Positions 17,527-26,614 of a DNA stretch of 64,000 bases are shown here, one piece after another. The stretch is from the NCBI RefSeq assembly GCF_004634195.1, contig NZ_SKBP01000007.1, positions 62,001 through 126,000 of the forward strand, read 5' to 3'. The stretch is from Flavobacterium salilacus subsp. salilacus (lineage in GTDB: Bacteria > Bacteroidota > Bacteroidia > Flavobacteriales > Flavobacteriaceae). Under the pieces are notes generated by a model that saw only the letters and a list, made by a program, of their open reading frames with translations, had not been told where the DNA came from and searched no databases. Made by a program: the position numbers and the translations under genes. Numbering within the stretch: the first letter of the stretch is position 1; each line of letters starts with the position of its first letter.

Positions 17527-18006
17527 TTAAAGCAGTTTCGCGCCCTCATTTTCATAATAAGCATCTACATTCAGGTTGGGTTGGGTGGCTGCCATAACAG
17601 CAAGCTGGTCGCAACGCTCATTTTGCGGGTGGTTGTTATGCCCTTTTATCCATTTAAAATCTACCTTGTGCTTACGGTAAATTTTAAGGAAGCGTTGCCA
17701 CAAGTCAGGATTTTTCTTGTCCTTAAAACCTTTTTTTTCCCAGTTAAACACCCATCCTTTGGTAACGGCATCTACCACATACTTGCTGTCGCTTACTACC
17801 AGTACGGCAGTATCGGGGTTTTTCAGTTTTTCAAGTCCCACTATTACCGCCAGCAGTTCCATACGGTTGTTGGTAGTAAGCCTGAAACCTTCGTAAAACT
17901 CTTTGCGATAGGGCTGCCCCACGAGTTCCATAACCACGCCATAACCTCCCGGCCCGGGGTTACCCTTGGCTGCGCCATCAGTATATATGTGTACGGTGTG
18001 GGACAT
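17527..18006 (-). CDS. rnhA: Ribonuclease HI
   Basis: A 159-residue enzyme with all catalytic acids in place: Asp10 ([13 protein letters not shown]), Glu50 (NNRMELLAV), Asp73 (VVSDSKYV) and Asp133 (NERCDQLA), with His123 in IKGHNNHP. It cuts the RNA strand of RNA-DNA hybrids during replication and repair. Last gene of an operon: it starts 3 bases after the stop of the 18010 gene, which itself follows purN by 6 bases. Confidence 0.96.
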   Translation of the reverse strand: MSHTVHIYTDGAAKGNPGPGGYGVVMELVGQPYRKEFYEGFRLTTNNRMELLAVIVGLEKLKNPDTAVLVVSDSKYVVDAVTKGWVFNWEKKGFKDKKNPDLWQRFLKIYRKHKVDFKWIKGHNNHPQNERCDQLAVMAATQPNLNVDAYYENEGAKLL

Positions 18007-18009
18007 TTC

Positions 18010-18615
18010 TTAATCTATTGTTAAGTCAATACTCTTTAAAACTGTTTCATAAACTTCGGTGTTATTCTCTTTGCCTATCTCCTCAATAAGTATGAGTTTA
18101 ATATAATAGTTTCCGCGATAGAAATAAGTTGAAATACTTCTTAAGTCAGCTTCCCTACCTGTGGCATCTGCTATATTGTATGTGTTTACTATTTGTATAG
18201 CTTTATTTCCCGAAATCATTATATCTTTTATCGATACGGTTTTATAATTCTTTATAATCTCAGGGTATTTTTTTTCTGTAGCTTCGAGTACTTTTTTAAA
18301 ATGCTCATAGTTTTTTCCGTTTATCTTTTTTATAATAAGATTTATGGTTGGAATAATACCGCTGTACTTTTTAAAATCATATTTATAAAAAGCCATATAA
18401 GTTCCTTTTTCGCTCAGGTTTTTAAGAAATACATCCTTTAGCTCTGGTGTAAGGTCTAAACGGTTTAGATTCTCTCTCAAGTCATCTTCACTTTCCTGAG
18501 TAAACCACTCTTTGGGTGCTTCCATTGAAAATCCAAATGCATAAAGTTCTATTTTTTCCTGCGAGTTTGCTAGTGTAAAAACCGTTAGGCACAGTAATAG
18601 TAAAAATTGCTTCAT
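18010..18615 (-). CDS. Secreted protein of unknown function
   Basis: A 201-residue protein with a signal peptide (MKQFLLLLCLTVFTLANSQ). The mature part reads as an alpha/beta domain (FSMEAPKEWFTQES, TINLIIKKINGKNYEHFKKV, SIKDIMISGNKAIQIVNTYN, STYFYRGNYYIKLILIEE) that resembles small PsbP-like or DUF-type periplasmic folds; I cannot name the family. Wedged between purN and rnhA with 6- and 3-base gaps, so co-transcribed, although its location outside the cytoplasm makes a shared function with them unlikely. Confidence 0.75.
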   Translation of the reverse strand: MKQFLLLLCLTVFTLANSQEKIELYAFGFSMEAPKEWFTQESEDDLRENLNRLDLTPELKDVFLKNLSEKGTYMAFYKYDFKKYSGIIPTINLIIKKINGKNYEHFKKVLEATEKKYPEIIKNYKTVSIKDIMISGNKAIQIVNTYNIADATGREADLRSISTYFYRGNYYIKLILIEEIGKENNTEVYETVLKSIDLTID

Positions 18616-18621
18616 CTGTTC

Positions 18622-19191
18622 TTATGTTTTAGTATTTAAAAGTTCCTCTATAACCTTCGGCAAATGCTCGTGCTCCAGCTCCAGTACTTTTTGGGCTACG
18701 GCTTCGGGCGTTGCACATTCCTGTATATCCACACTCTTTTGCAGTATAATGTTACCCTCATCATAATTATCATTTACATAGTGTATGGTAATACCGCTTG
18801 CTGCCTCCCTGTTTTCATACACGGCGCGGTGCACATGCATGCCATACATACCCTTACCGCCATAGTTGGGCAACAATGCCGGGTGTATGTTTATCACTTT
18901 TTGCGGGTAGGCAGCTATAATACTGCTCGGAAATTTCCATAAAAAACCCGCCAGTACGATAAGGTCGGGGTTTATTTCGTTTACTTTTTGCAATACCCAA
19001 CCGTTATTTAGCTCCTCGCGGGTAAAAATTATGGTGGGTATCTCATTACTTTTTGCCTTTTCTACAACCCCCGCGTTGGGGTTGTTGGTAAAAACGGCAG
19101 CTATGGTATAACAGCCTTTTTGCTTCGCATAGTTCATTATTTGCTGAGCATTAGAACCGCCACCAGAAGCAAAGAGAATTGTTTTTTTCAT
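18622..19191 (-). CDS. purN: Phosphoribosylglycinamide formyltransferase
   Basis: A 189-residue enzyme from the start at 19191, which begins with the substrate-binding MKKTILFASGGGSNAQQIMN; an upstream in-frame extension to 19344 is AT-rich and unlike the family. Catalytic residues are visible in KVINIHPALLPNYGGKGMYG (Asn-His pair) and VNDNYDEGNIILQ (Asp). It transfers a formyl group from 10-formyl-tetrahydrofolate to GAR in purine synthesis. First gene of an operon with the 18010 gene and rnhA, divergent from acpP. Confidence 0.95.
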   Translation of the reverse strand: MKKTILFASGGGSNAQQIMNYAKQKGCYTIAAVFTNNPNAGVVEKAKSNEIPTIIFTREELNNGWVLQKVNEINPDLIVLAGFLWKFPSSIIAAYPQKVINIHPALLPNYGGKGMYGMHVHRAVYENREAASGITIHYVNDNYDEGNIILQKSVDIQECATPEAVAQKVLELEHEHLPKVIEELLNTKT

Positions 19192-19307
19192 TAATAGTAT
19201 GGTTTTATATTGCAAAAAAAAGAATAATAATCTGCAAAAACACGAGGCATTGCCATATTTGTAAAATTTATTTTTTATTTTAGTACTCACATTTTCGAGG
19301 GAAAACG

Positions 19308-19336
19308 TTGTTTTAAAATAAAGTTTTTTATTTTTG
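19308..19336 (+). promoter_or_regulatory. Promoter of acpP
   Basis: TTG at 19308-19310, 18 bases, then TATTTTTG at 19329-19336. The acpP ATG is 31 bases further on. The same spacer must also hold the divergent purN promoter, which I could not place. Confidence 0.65.
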
Positions 19337-19367
19337 CCATTCAATTTAAATTCTAAAATTAAAGATT

Positions 19368-19604
19368 ATGTCAGACATTGCATCAAGAGTAAAAGCGATT
19401 ATCGTAGACAAATTAGGTGTTGACGAAAACGAAGTTGTTTCAGAAGCGAGCTTCACAAATGATTTAGGGGCAGACTCTCTAGACACTGTTGAGCTTATTA
19501 TGGAGTTTGAAAAAGAATTCGATATTCAAATTCCGGACGATCAGGCTGAGAACATCTCTACTGTTGGTCAGGCTATTTCTTACATAGAAGAAGCAAAAAA
19601 GTAA
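19368..19604 (+). CDS. acpP: Acyl carrier protein
   Basis: A 78-residue acidic protein with the phosphopantetheine attachment site [15 protein letters not shown] (Ser37). It carries acyl chains in fatty acid synthesis and is the partner of FabF encoded just downstream. Length and sequence are standard. It has its own promoter, and a strong hairpin directly after its stop separates it from fabF. Confidence 0.97.
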   Translation: MSDIASRVKAIIVDKLGVDENEVVSEASFTNDLGADSLDTVELIMEFEKEFDIQIPDDQAENISTVGQAISYIEEAKK

Positions 19605-19613
19605 TAAATACCT

Positions 19614-19645
19614 AACATCCATGTAGCTATAATTACATGGATGTT
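19614..19645 (+). terminator. Strong hairpin after acpP (partial terminator or 3' stabiliser)
   Basis: Perfect 12-base stem AACATCCATGTA (19614-19625) with TACATGGATGTT (19634-19645) and an 8-base loop, followed by ATTATTTATT rather than a clean U-run. It could reduce read-through so that acpP is made in excess over fabF, or protect the acpP mRNA end. A second, weaker inverted repeat (ATGCCCATGT 19731-19740 with ACATGGGTAT 19765-19774) lies before fabF and shares the core CCATGT/ACATGG. Confidence 0.65.
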
Positions 19646-19807
19646 ATTATTTATTGCACTTTAGAGCGTGCCGCTTTAAAAAACAAATGAACGGCTTTTA
19701 CCTTAGTAAAGACATTCATAAATATTACAGATGCCCATGTTTCTTACTACACGATTAAAGAGATACATGGGTATTGTTCTATAAATTGAAACTATAAAAT
19801 TTACTTT

Positions 19808-21061
19808 ATGAAATTAAGAAGAGTTGTAGTAACAGGTCTGGGCGCACTTACCCCAATAGGCAATACGGTACAGGAATACTGGCAAGGGCTTATTACCGGT
19901 AAAAGCGGTGCAGCACCTATTACTTATTTTGATACTACTAACTTCAAAACCAAATTTGCCTGCGAAGTAAAAAATTTCAACGTTGAAGATTTTATAGACA
20001 GAAAAGAAGCAAGAAAAATGGATCGTTATGCACAGTATGCAATAGTTGCTACTGACGAAGCCGTTAAAGATGCCCAATTTGATTTTGAAAAACTTGATAA
20101 AGACAGGGTAGGCGTTATCTGGGGTTCCGGTATAGGCGGGCTCGAAACTTTTCAGGAAGAAGTCATCGGGTGGGCTAACGGTAACGGTGTCCCAAAATTT
20201 AACCCCTTCTTTATCCCAAAAATGATAGCCGATATTGCCGGAGGGCATATTTCTATAAAATATGGTTTCAGAGGTCCAAACTTTACAACCGTTTCGGCTT
20301 GTGCATCCTCTACAAATGCGCTTATAGATGCCTTTAACTATATACGCCTGGGTCATGCCGATGTTATGGTAACCGGCGGCAGCGAGGCAGCGGTAACTAT
20401 AGCCGGTATGGGTGGTTTTAACGCCATGCATGCCCTATCTACCCGTAATGACGACCCCGCTACGGCATCCCGACCTATGGATAAAGACCGCGAGGGCTTT
20501 GTACTGGGCGAAGGCGCAGGCTCATTAATACTTGAAGAGTATGAACATGCCATAGCCAGAGGAGCAACCATATACTGCGAGATAGGCGGTGGCGGTATGA
20601 GTGCCGATGCCCACCACATTACCGCACCACACCCTGAGGGGCTGGGTGCTAAAAATGTAATGATTAACTGCTTGCGCGATGCCGGGCTTACTCCGCAGGA
20701 TGTAGATGGTGTAAATATGCACGGTACATCGACACCGCTGGGCGATATTGCCGAATCTAAGGCAATACTGGAAGTATTTGGCGAGCATGCTTATACCCTT
20801 AACCTTAACTCGACCAAGAGTATGACGGGGCATTTGCTGGGCGCGGCAGGAGCTATAGAAACTATTGCTTCAATACTCTCTATAAAACACGGTATTGTAC
20901 CCCCTACCATAAACCACTTTACTGATGACGAAAATATTGATGCCCGATTAAACTTTACATTTAACACGGCTCAAAAACGAGATATGAATGTGGTTATGAG
21001 CAATACATTTGGGTTTGGCGGGCACAATGCTTGTGTGCTGGTAAAAAAACTCGAACTGTAA
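19808..21061 (+). CDS. fabF: 3-oxoacyl-[acyl-carrier-protein] synthase II
   Basis: A 417-residue condensing enzyme with the catalytic Cys165 (FTTVSACASSTNA), the two active-site histidines (NMHGTSTPLGD; SMTGHLLGAAGA) and the C-terminal NTFGFGGHNACV. It elongates acyl-ACP with malonyl-ACP. It follows acpP and precedes rnc by 9 bases, the standard order in Flavobacteriaceae. Confidence 0.97.
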   Translation: MKLRRVVVTGLGALTPIGNTVQEYWQGLITGKSGAAPITYFDTTNFKTKFACEVKNFNVEDFIDRKEARKMDRYAQYAIVATDEAVKDAQFDFEKLDKDRVGVIWGSGIGGLETFQEEVIGWANGNGVPKFNPFFIPKMIADIAGGHISIKYGFRGPNFTTVSACASSTNALIDAFNYIRLGHADVMVTGGSEAAVTIAGMGGFNAMHALSTRNDDPATASRPMDKDREGFVLGEGAGSLILEEYEHAIARGATIYCEIGGGGMSADAHHITAPHPEGLGAKNVMINCLRDAGLTPQDVDGVNMHGTSTPLGDIAESKAILEVFGEHAYTLNLNSTKSMTGHLLGAAGAIETIASILSIKHGIVPPTINHFTDDENIDARLNFTFNTAQKRDMNVVMSNTFGFGGHNACVLVKKLEL

Positions 21062-21070
21062 CGACAGGTT

Positions 21071-21814
21071 ATGGGCGTAATAAAAAAAATATTCAACCAA
21101 TCCCGTCGCTCTCCGGAAGACGGGATTTTTTTTGACGAAATGAAAAAGCTGCTGGGTTTTAATCCTATAAACCTGGCACACTACCGCAGAGCCTTTACTC
21201 ACCGCTCTTCTAATAAAGTTGATAATAACGGTAACCCCGTAAATTATGAACGACTTGAGTTTTTGGGCGATGCCATGCTTGGCTCGGTTATAGCTGCCCA
21301 CCTTTTTACCGAAGTACCTACGGGCGATGAGGGCTACCTTACCAAAATGCGATCTAAAATAGTGAGTCGTGAACACCTTAACGAGCTTGGGCGCGACCTA
21401 AACCTTATACAATGGGTAGAGAGCAAAGTATCTGCACAGCATTTTGGCGAAAACATATACGGCAACCTTTTCGAGGCCTTTATAGGCGCTATATATCTGG
21501 ACAGGGGCTTTGCCTACTGCGAAAAATTTATATACAAAAAAGTAATAATTCCTTATGTAGATATACCCAAGCTGGAAGGCAAGGTTATAAGCTACAAAAG
21601 CCTGCTTATAGAGTGGTGCCAGAAAGAAAAAAAGAAATTCTATTTTGAAGTATATGAAGATAATGGTGTGGAAGGACAAAAGTATTTTGGGGTACGACTG
21701 AAAATAGACGGCAAAATAGTATCAAAAGCACGCGCTACCTCAAAGAAAAAATCAGAAGAAAAAGCCTCTCAAAGAGCATATTTTGCATTTCAGGAAAAAA
21801 TTAACAAAAAATAA
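21071..21814 (+). CDS. rnc: Ribonuclease III
   Basis: A 247-residue enzyme. The signature YERLEFLGDAMLGSVIA holds the metal-binding acids, with the second metal site in ENIYGNLFEAFIGAIYLD. A C-terminal double-stranded RNA-binding domain (about residues 175-243: YKSLLIEWCQKEKKKF, ATSKKKSEEKASQRAYFAF) completes it. It processes rRNA precursors and structured RNAs. Begins 9 bases after fabF, so translationally linked to it. Confidence 0.96.
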   Translation: MGVIKKIFNQSRRSPEDGIFFDEMKKLLGFNPINLAHYRRAFTHRSSNKVDNNGNPVNYERLEFLGDAMLGSVIAAHLFTEVPTGDEGYLTKMRSKIVSREHLNELGRDLNLIQWVESKVSAQHFGENIYGNLFEAFIGAIYLDRGFAYCEKFIYKKVIIPYVDIPKLEGKVISYKSLLIEWCQKEKKKFYFEVYEDNGVEGQKYFGVRLKIDGKIVSKARATSKKKSEEKASQRAYFAFQEKINKK

Positions 21815-21927
21815 ATGAACTTTACGGCTAACTAAAACGTTTTCGTGATTAATTTATCGTAAACTTAATTTTTACACTGTTTTTTATTATTTATATATGC
21901 TATATTTACGGCTTATTTGGATATGAA

Positions 21928-22419
21928 ATGGCTATTCACAAACTACAAATCGACGATTTTGTAACTATTGATTATGAATTGATTGCCATACATTCTTCGA
22001 CAGAAGATTATAGGCTTGCCTATTTTATAAATCAAAATTTAAATATACTGCTCGAAAAAAGCCGTAAGGATATAAGCGTAAAATCAGCCAAAACAGAAAG
22101 CTGCTTTTCCAGGTTTATTTTTGAAGATGCCGATACTGATACCACTTGGAACCTTATACAAAATAAAAGCAGTAGGGCTGTTTCACAACAGCAAAATGAA
22201 ACAATATCATTATTTAGCGAAGCCGAAATAGATATAACAACCAGCAGCTATTTGCTGCCCGAACTAAAGAAGGTAGATTATATACTTAAAGTAGAAAATA
22301 TACCCTCTTTTTTTGTGCCCGATGCCGTAGTTAACAAACTACTGGGCATAAAGCATATTGCTACAGCCTACACAATTGAACATAATAAACTCAAATCTAA
22401 AAACAATTTAATTTTTTAA
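21928..22419 (+). CDS. IPExxxVDY family protein
   Basis: A 163-residue protein named after its motif, here LLPELKKVDYILKVEN (about residues 111-126). It is nearly always found next to pyk in Flavobacteriaceae and has no known function. It is cytosolic (no signal or membrane helix). It ends 4 bases before pyk, so co-translated. Confidence 0.88.
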   Translation: MAIHKLQIDDFVTIDYELIAIHSSTEDYRLAYFINQNLNILLEKSRKDISVKSAKTESCFSRFIFEDADTDTTWNLIQNKSSRAVSQQQNETISLFSEAEIDITTSSYLLPELKKVDYILKVENIPSFFVPDAVVNKLLGIKHIATAYTIEHNKLKSKNNLIF

Positions 22420-22423
22420 TAGA

Positions 22424-23854
22424 ATGCCGACAAGAAAGAAAACCAAAATTGTAGCCACATTAGGTCCTGCCTGCAGCACCAGGGAAGTAATTAAAGACAT
22501 GATTGATGCCGGTGTAAATGTATTCAGGATTAACTTTTCGCATGCTGATTATACTGATGTAACAGAGCGCATACAAATAATAAGAAGCCTTAACGAAGAG
22601 TTTGGCTATAACACCTCTATACTTGGCGACTTGCAGGGCCCTAAGCTGCGCGTTGGAGTAATGAAAGAAGACGTGGTGGTAGCTCCCGGCGATATTATTA
22701 CCTTTCAAACCGCAGAAGATGTACCCGGTACTGCCGAAAAGGTTTATATGAACTACAAAGAATTTCCCCGAGATGTAAATCCAGGCGAAAGAGTTTTGCT
22801 TGACGACGGTAAACTTATATTTGAAGTACTGGAAACAAACGGAACAACAGAGGTAAAAGCAGTAGTAATACAAGGCGGCCCTTTAAAATCTAAAAAAGGA
22901 GTAAACCTGCCAAACACAAAACTGTCGTTACCCGCGCTTACCAAAAAAGATATTAAAGACGCCAAATTTGCCATACAGGCAGGGGTAGACTGGATAGCCC
23001 TTTCGTTTGTAAGAACATCAAAAGACCTTGAGGAGCTGCAAGACCTTATTGCAGAGCATGCCGACCATAAAATTCCGATTATAGCTAAAATAGAAAAACC
23101 CGAAGCGGTAGAAAACATCGACAAAATTGTAGCATTTTGCGACGGGCTTATGGTAGCAAGGGGTGACCTTGGTGTAGAAGTACCTGCACAGGAAGTACCC
23201 CTTATCCAGAAGAAACTAATACACCGCGCCAAAACGGCCAGAATACCTGTAATTGTGGCAACACAAATGATGGAAACCATGATTACCAGCCTTACCCCAA
23301 CAAGGGCAGAGGTAAACGACGTAGCCAACTCGGTTATGGACGGTGCGGATGCCGTAATGCTGTCAGGCGAAACATCGGTAGGAAACTACCCCGTACAGGT
23401 AATTGAGAAAATGACGCAAATTATCGAGGCGGTTGAAGACTCTCCGATGATTCACGTACCGCAAGACACCCCAAAGGTGCGCACCAAGCGTTTCATTACC
23501 AAATCAATATGCTACCACGCAGCACAAATGGCAAATGTAATTAATGCAAAAGCCATCAGCACGCTCACCAATAGCGGATATACCGCGTTCCAAATATCGG
23601 CATGGAGACCACAGTCGCACATACTGGTATTTACATCCAACAGAAACATACTGTCGCAACTTAGCCTGCTATGGGGTGTAAACGCTTTTTATTATAACGA
23701 GCTTCGCAGTACCGATGAAACGGTAGAAGATGTAAACGCCATGGCACTTGAAAAAGGATATGTAGAAAAAGGCGATATGCTCATCAACCTTGTGGCTATG
23801 CCCGTAGCCGATAAAGGTATGGTAAACACCCTGAGAGTTAGTGAAATAGAGTAA
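22424..23854 (+). CDS. pyk: Pyruvate kinase
   Basis: A 476-residue enzyme with the N-terminal KTKIVATLGPAC, the catalytic region IPIIAKIEKPEAVENID, and the LTPTRAEVNDVANSVMDGAD and VMLSGETSVGNYP segments. It makes pyruvate and ATP from phosphoenolpyruvate and ADP in glycolysis. The C-terminal allosteric domain is present. End of the acpP-to-pyk cluster, followed by a terminator. Confidence 0.97.
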   Translation: MPTRKKTKIVATLGPACSTREVIKDMIDAGVNVFRINFSHADYTDVTERIQIIRSLNEEFGYNTSILGDLQGPKLRVGVMKEDVVVAPGDIITFQTAEDVPGTAEKVYMNYKEFPRDVNPGERVLLDDGKLIFEVLETNGTTEVKAVVIQGGPLKSKKGVNLPNTKLSLPALTKKDIKDAKFAIQAGVDWIALSFVRTSKDLEELQDLIAEHADHKIPIIAKIEKPEAVENIDKIVAFCDGLMVARGDLGVEVPAQEVPLIQKKLIHRAKTARIPVIVATQMMETMITSLTPTRAEVNDVANSVMDGADAVMLSGETSVGNYPVQVIEKMTQIIEAVEDSPMIHVPQDTPKVRTKRFITKSICYHAAQMANVINAKAISTLTNSGYTAFQISAWRPQSHILVFTSNRNILSQLSLLWGVNAFYYNELRSTDETVEDVNAMALEKGYVEKGDMLINLVAMPVADKGMVNTLRVSEIE

Positions 23855-23883
23855 TTGGGTTAGTTAGATATTTTTTTATGAAG

Positions 23884-23911
23884 CAGCCGCCTTTTGGGTG
23901 GCTGTTTTTTT
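23884..23911 (+). terminator. Terminator after pyk
   Basis: CAGCCGCC (23884-23891) pairs with GGTGGCTG (23897-23904) with one G-U pair, followed by a run of T. Confidence 0.85.
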
Positions 23912-24020
23912 TATAACAAATATACCTATTGTTGGGTATATTTATTTTCGTAAATTATATTTTTATTTGTGTATAAATTTTTTACATTTAGCAATCCAAT
24001 ATTTAAAATTAATAAACAGT

Positions 24021-25427
24021 ATGAAAAAACTCCTATTATCTGTGCTTTTAGGCATGGCAGCATTATTGTTTTTTTCTTGTTCGTCAGATAATGATGATGC
24101 AACCCCCGAAGCCCGACAATTTGGTGTGAAACCAAAATCGCTCCCGGCAAGTGAAATTGTTTACAAAAAGCTAAACAAAGAAAACTATCCTAATTCAGCG
24201 GTTGTAAACCAAGAGTTAACACGATTGAAAGAAAATATTGACCCTGACCTTTATATCGAAGATGAGGTAGCACTCTATGCAGAGTATGATGGGAAACATA
24301 CCTTTACTTTTAACACCCGCAGAGATGTTAGAACAAGTAACGAAATTGAAAATATAGTTTTAGAATATCGCCCTGCTGACGGGGAGTATAACGGATATTA
24401 TTTCAAGTATGATTTTACCACCGTAGAACTTGCCGAATTGGATAAACTACCTGCTGAAACCATACTTTCCAAAACACAAATAGTTCCTCTTGTATCAGGA
24501 AACGGAGGAGGATTGGTTAACATTAGTTGTTTTGATGCAGTACAAAACTATGTAGGGAAATGGCGATGCGAAGCGGGGAATGAACATGAACCCGGAAACC
24601 CTAATTGCCAGGTAGGAGGCAGTACATGGGTTATTGAGGAATCAACATTGAGCTATGTATATGTAGGTTGTGATGATGGAGGCGGAAGCGGTTCGGGAGG
24701 AAATGGCTCCGGCGGAAGCGGTGGCAGTACCGGAGGCGGAGGCGGGGGAACTGGCTCTGGAGGTGGAACCGGAGGTTCAGGAGGGAATGGAAATGGCGGA
24801 AACGGCTCTGGTGGTCCTCAATCGGGTTCAGATTATAGTTTTGTAGAGGGGCAGACAATTGTTACACAACCAGTACAGCTTAACCCTTCTATATTAGCGG
24901 AAGATTTACTTAATGATATTATTGGTTCTGGAGAATGGTCATTTGATAATCATGGTTCAGAAATTACAATACAGATTGATTCTGAAGATGATTTAATAGA
25001 CTTGATTAATGAAATTCCTACTTTTGAATCTGAGACGCTGGATGACGATTCAATATTAAACCCAGATCCTGATAAACCAACTAAAATAACTAAGTTTACA
25101 GCAGAGTTTAAAGATATTATTTTATTCAAGTTAGAATTAACAGTAAAATCAAAACTTAAAACACCAACTCAGGAATATAGTATTGTAAGCATAACACCAA
25201 AAATAAGACCTGTTGAATTTGCCACTGAATTTGAGATAATAGCATATGAGCATTCTGTTGCTAATGGAATTGTTACAATAAATATTAATGGTGATATGAA
25301 ATATGGATTGAGTGTTTTAGGTTTAGATGCTACTGTGCCTGAAACTATGAATTATCAACTGAAAATTAATATTGAAACAGGTGCTGCGTCGGGTATTGTA
25401 ACATTACAAGATAATTTTTTTGACTAA
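24021..25427 (+). CDS. Lipoprotein with glycine-rich linker and variable-looking C-terminal domain
   Basis: A 468-residue protein from the start at 24021, which gives the lipoprotein signal MKKLLLSVLLGMAALLFFSC; the reading frame open upstream encodes no signal. Residues about 25-215 form an N-terminal domain with scattered Cys. Residues about 216-270 are almost only Gly and Ser with Asn/Thr, a flexible linker. Residues 271-468 form a second domain (strand-rich, many Ile/Glu) encoded by clearly more AT-rich DNA than the N-terminal half. The shape, conserved-looking front plus linker plus compositionally different tail followed by small genes, recalls modular surface or polymorphic-toxin proteins. 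I recognise no catalytic motif, so the function is unknown. Confidence 0.75.
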   Translation: MKKLLLSVLLGMAALLFFSCSSDNDDATPEARQFGVKPKSLPASEIVYKKLNKENYPNSAVVNQELTRLKENIDPDLYIEDEVALYAEYDGKHTFTFNTRRDVRTSNEIENIVLEYRPADGEYNGYYFKYDFTTVELAELDKLPAETILSKTQIVPLVSGNGGGLVNISCFDAVQNYVGKWRCEAGNEHEPGNPNCQVGGSTWVIEESTLSYVYVGCDDGGGSGSGGNGSGGSGGSTGGGGGGTGSGGGTGGSGGNGNGGNGSGGPQSGSDYSFVEGQTIVTQPVQLNPSILAEDLLNDIIGSGEWSFDNHGSEITIQIDSEDDLIDLINEIPTFESETLDDDSILNPDPDKPTKITKFTAEFKDIILFKLELTVKSKLKTPTQEYSIVSITPKIRPVEFATEFEIIAYEHSVANGIVTININGDMKYGLSVLGLDATVPETMNYQLKINIETGAASGIVTLQDNFFD

Positions 25428-25445
25428 TTATTTAAACTAAGAAGT

Positions 25446-25577
25446 ATGAAAGAAGTAGAAGATGTTAGTATATGGTTGTTTATATGGCAATTTGTTGTAT
25501 TGCTGTTAATTATTGGGCTTATATATCTTGCATATTTAGTTGTTAGGATAATAATAAAAGCGAATAAGAAGTTGTAA
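25446..25577 (+). CDS. 43-residue membrane protein
   Basis: A small frame starting ATG 18 bases after the previous stop: MKEVEDVSIWLFIWQFVVLL continuing as one hydrophobic helix to a basic end (KANKKL). Acidic N-terminus, single helix and basic C-terminus suggest an inserted membrane peptide. No homologue recalled. Close spacing behind the lipoprotein gene supports co-transcription. Confidence 0.5.
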   Translation: MKEVEDVSIWLFIWQFVVLLLIIGLIYLAYLVVRIIIKANKKL

Positions 25578-25673
25578 GGGTAGAAGTAATTAAACGTCAA
25601 TTTTTCATACGAAAAAGAGGCTGTCTAAATTTTTATGCATAGTTAGAAAGTGCTAATTAAAATACTATAAATT

Positions 25674-25805
25674 ATGGGAGAAGTTTTTTTATTATTTATA
25701 CCGACGATAATATATATAATCTGTATAACAATAGTTGCAGATTTATACTTATTAGTAAGAAAATATCTTAAATTAAAGATTGAGAAATTAAAAAGGGAAA
25801 GATAA
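25674..25805 (+). CDS. 43-residue membrane protein, copy 1 of a duplicated pair
   Basis: Starts at ATG 25674 (MGEVFLLFIPTIIYIICITI), one membrane helix, then a basic amphipathic tail (VRKYLKLKIEKLKRER). A second copy of the same length lies at 26897 and shares most of its sequence, including VADLYLLVRKYLKLKI. Conservation of frame between two diverged DNA copies supports translation. Function unknown; the form is that of small membrane toxins or pump-associated peptides, but nothing here decides this. Confidence 0.6.
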   Translation: MGEVFLLFIPTIIYIICITIVADLYLLVRKYLKLKIEKLKRER

Positions 25806-25855
25806 TATATCTTGTTTACTTTCTCGTGAAGAAAACTATAAAGTCTAACCAAAAA

Positions 25856-25885
25856 AGTAGCTGCTATTATTTAGTGGCTGCTTTT
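25856..25885 (+). terminator. Terminator
   Basis: AGTAGCTGCT (25856-25865) pairs with AGTGGCTGCT (25873-25882) using G-U pairs, followed by a T-run. Closes the 24021-25805 group. Confidence 0.6.
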
Positions 25886-26096
25886 TAATATCTTACTTTG
25901 TTTAAAGGAAGTAGAGATATGTATAATAATCTACAGGGCAGGAATATTGCTGCATTCTCAAATTTATCGAACATAGTAGATAATATATATGATTGGCATC
26001 AAAATGGGAACTTGAGGTACCTATCAAACTTGAGTTCTACTGATTGTAAAGCTACTTATAGTTCTCAATTAATACCAACAAACTAAAATAATTATT

Positions 26097-26444
26097 TTGA
26101 AAACTATTTATATAAACCTGTTACTATTTATTAGTGTCCTCTTTGCATCCTGCTCTGATGGCAAAATAGTTAAAACATACAAAATTACTAATTTCGATGA
26201 CGAAATTACAGACACGCTGTTTCCTAAATCAAAAGAAAATTATACTACAAAATATATTAAACTGAAAGGAAACGTTAATGATACACTATACATTTCTATT
26301 GATAATGGATATAAAAAATACTTTACTGGTAATATAGATACAACTTTTAGTGCTGACTATTATGGTAAGTATCCAGTATTATATAATTTCAATACTTATA
26401 GAGCTTCAAAAGGAGAACTCGAACTTGAATTTTGTATTCAATGA
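26097..26444 (+). CDS. Small lipoprotein, TTG start
   Basis: A 115-residue protein read from TTG 26097; the resulting N-terminus (KTIYINLLLFISVLFASCSD) is a convincing lipoprotein signal with Cys19, and no ATG gives one. The mature part has a strand-rich pattern (KIVKTYKITNFDDEITD, YIKLKGNVNDTLYISIDNGY). Unknown family. The end of this gene overlaps the next small frame by a few bases. Confidence 0.6.
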   Translation: MKTIYINLLLFISVLFASCSDGKIVKTYKITNFDDEITDTLFPKSKENYTTKYIKLKGNVNDTLYISIDNGYKKYFTGNIDTTFSADYYGKYPVLYNFNTYRASKGELELEFCIQ

Positions 26445-26614
26445 TTCTTTTGTTGATAATTGAATCAATAGTTAGATATAAAATGATGTTTAATCCGTTT
26501 CCTGAAAAATTAATCAGCACAATTATACCTGATTTGAATTTTAATGATATAAGGATGGGAAATTTTACTCTTTATAATGCGTTTTTTTTGGATGAAAATA
26601 ATTTTACTATATGA
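26441..26614 (+). CDS. Small hypothetical protein
   Basis: A 57-residue frame from ATG 26441 (MILLLIIESIVRYKMMFNPF). It overlaps the upstream lipoprotein gene by 4 bases and its stop overlaps the next start as ATGA at 26611-26614, the arrangement expected for translational coupling. Content is not informative, and it could be the remnant of a longer gene. Confidence 0.4.
   Translation: MILLLIIESIVRYKMMFNPFPEKLISTIIPDLNFNDIRMGNFTLYNAFFLDENNFTI

Noticed and set aside
19192..19344. N-terminal extension of PurN up to 19344
   Set aside because: The extra 51 residues are Lys/Phe-rich translation of AT-rich spacer; the family starts at MKKTILFASGGG.
25898..26086. 62-codon frame (with ATG at 25898 or 25919)
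   Set aside because: Lies in degenerate AT-rich DNA between two small-gene blocks; protein is low in structure and without homologue known to me. Could be a remnant; not strong enough to list.
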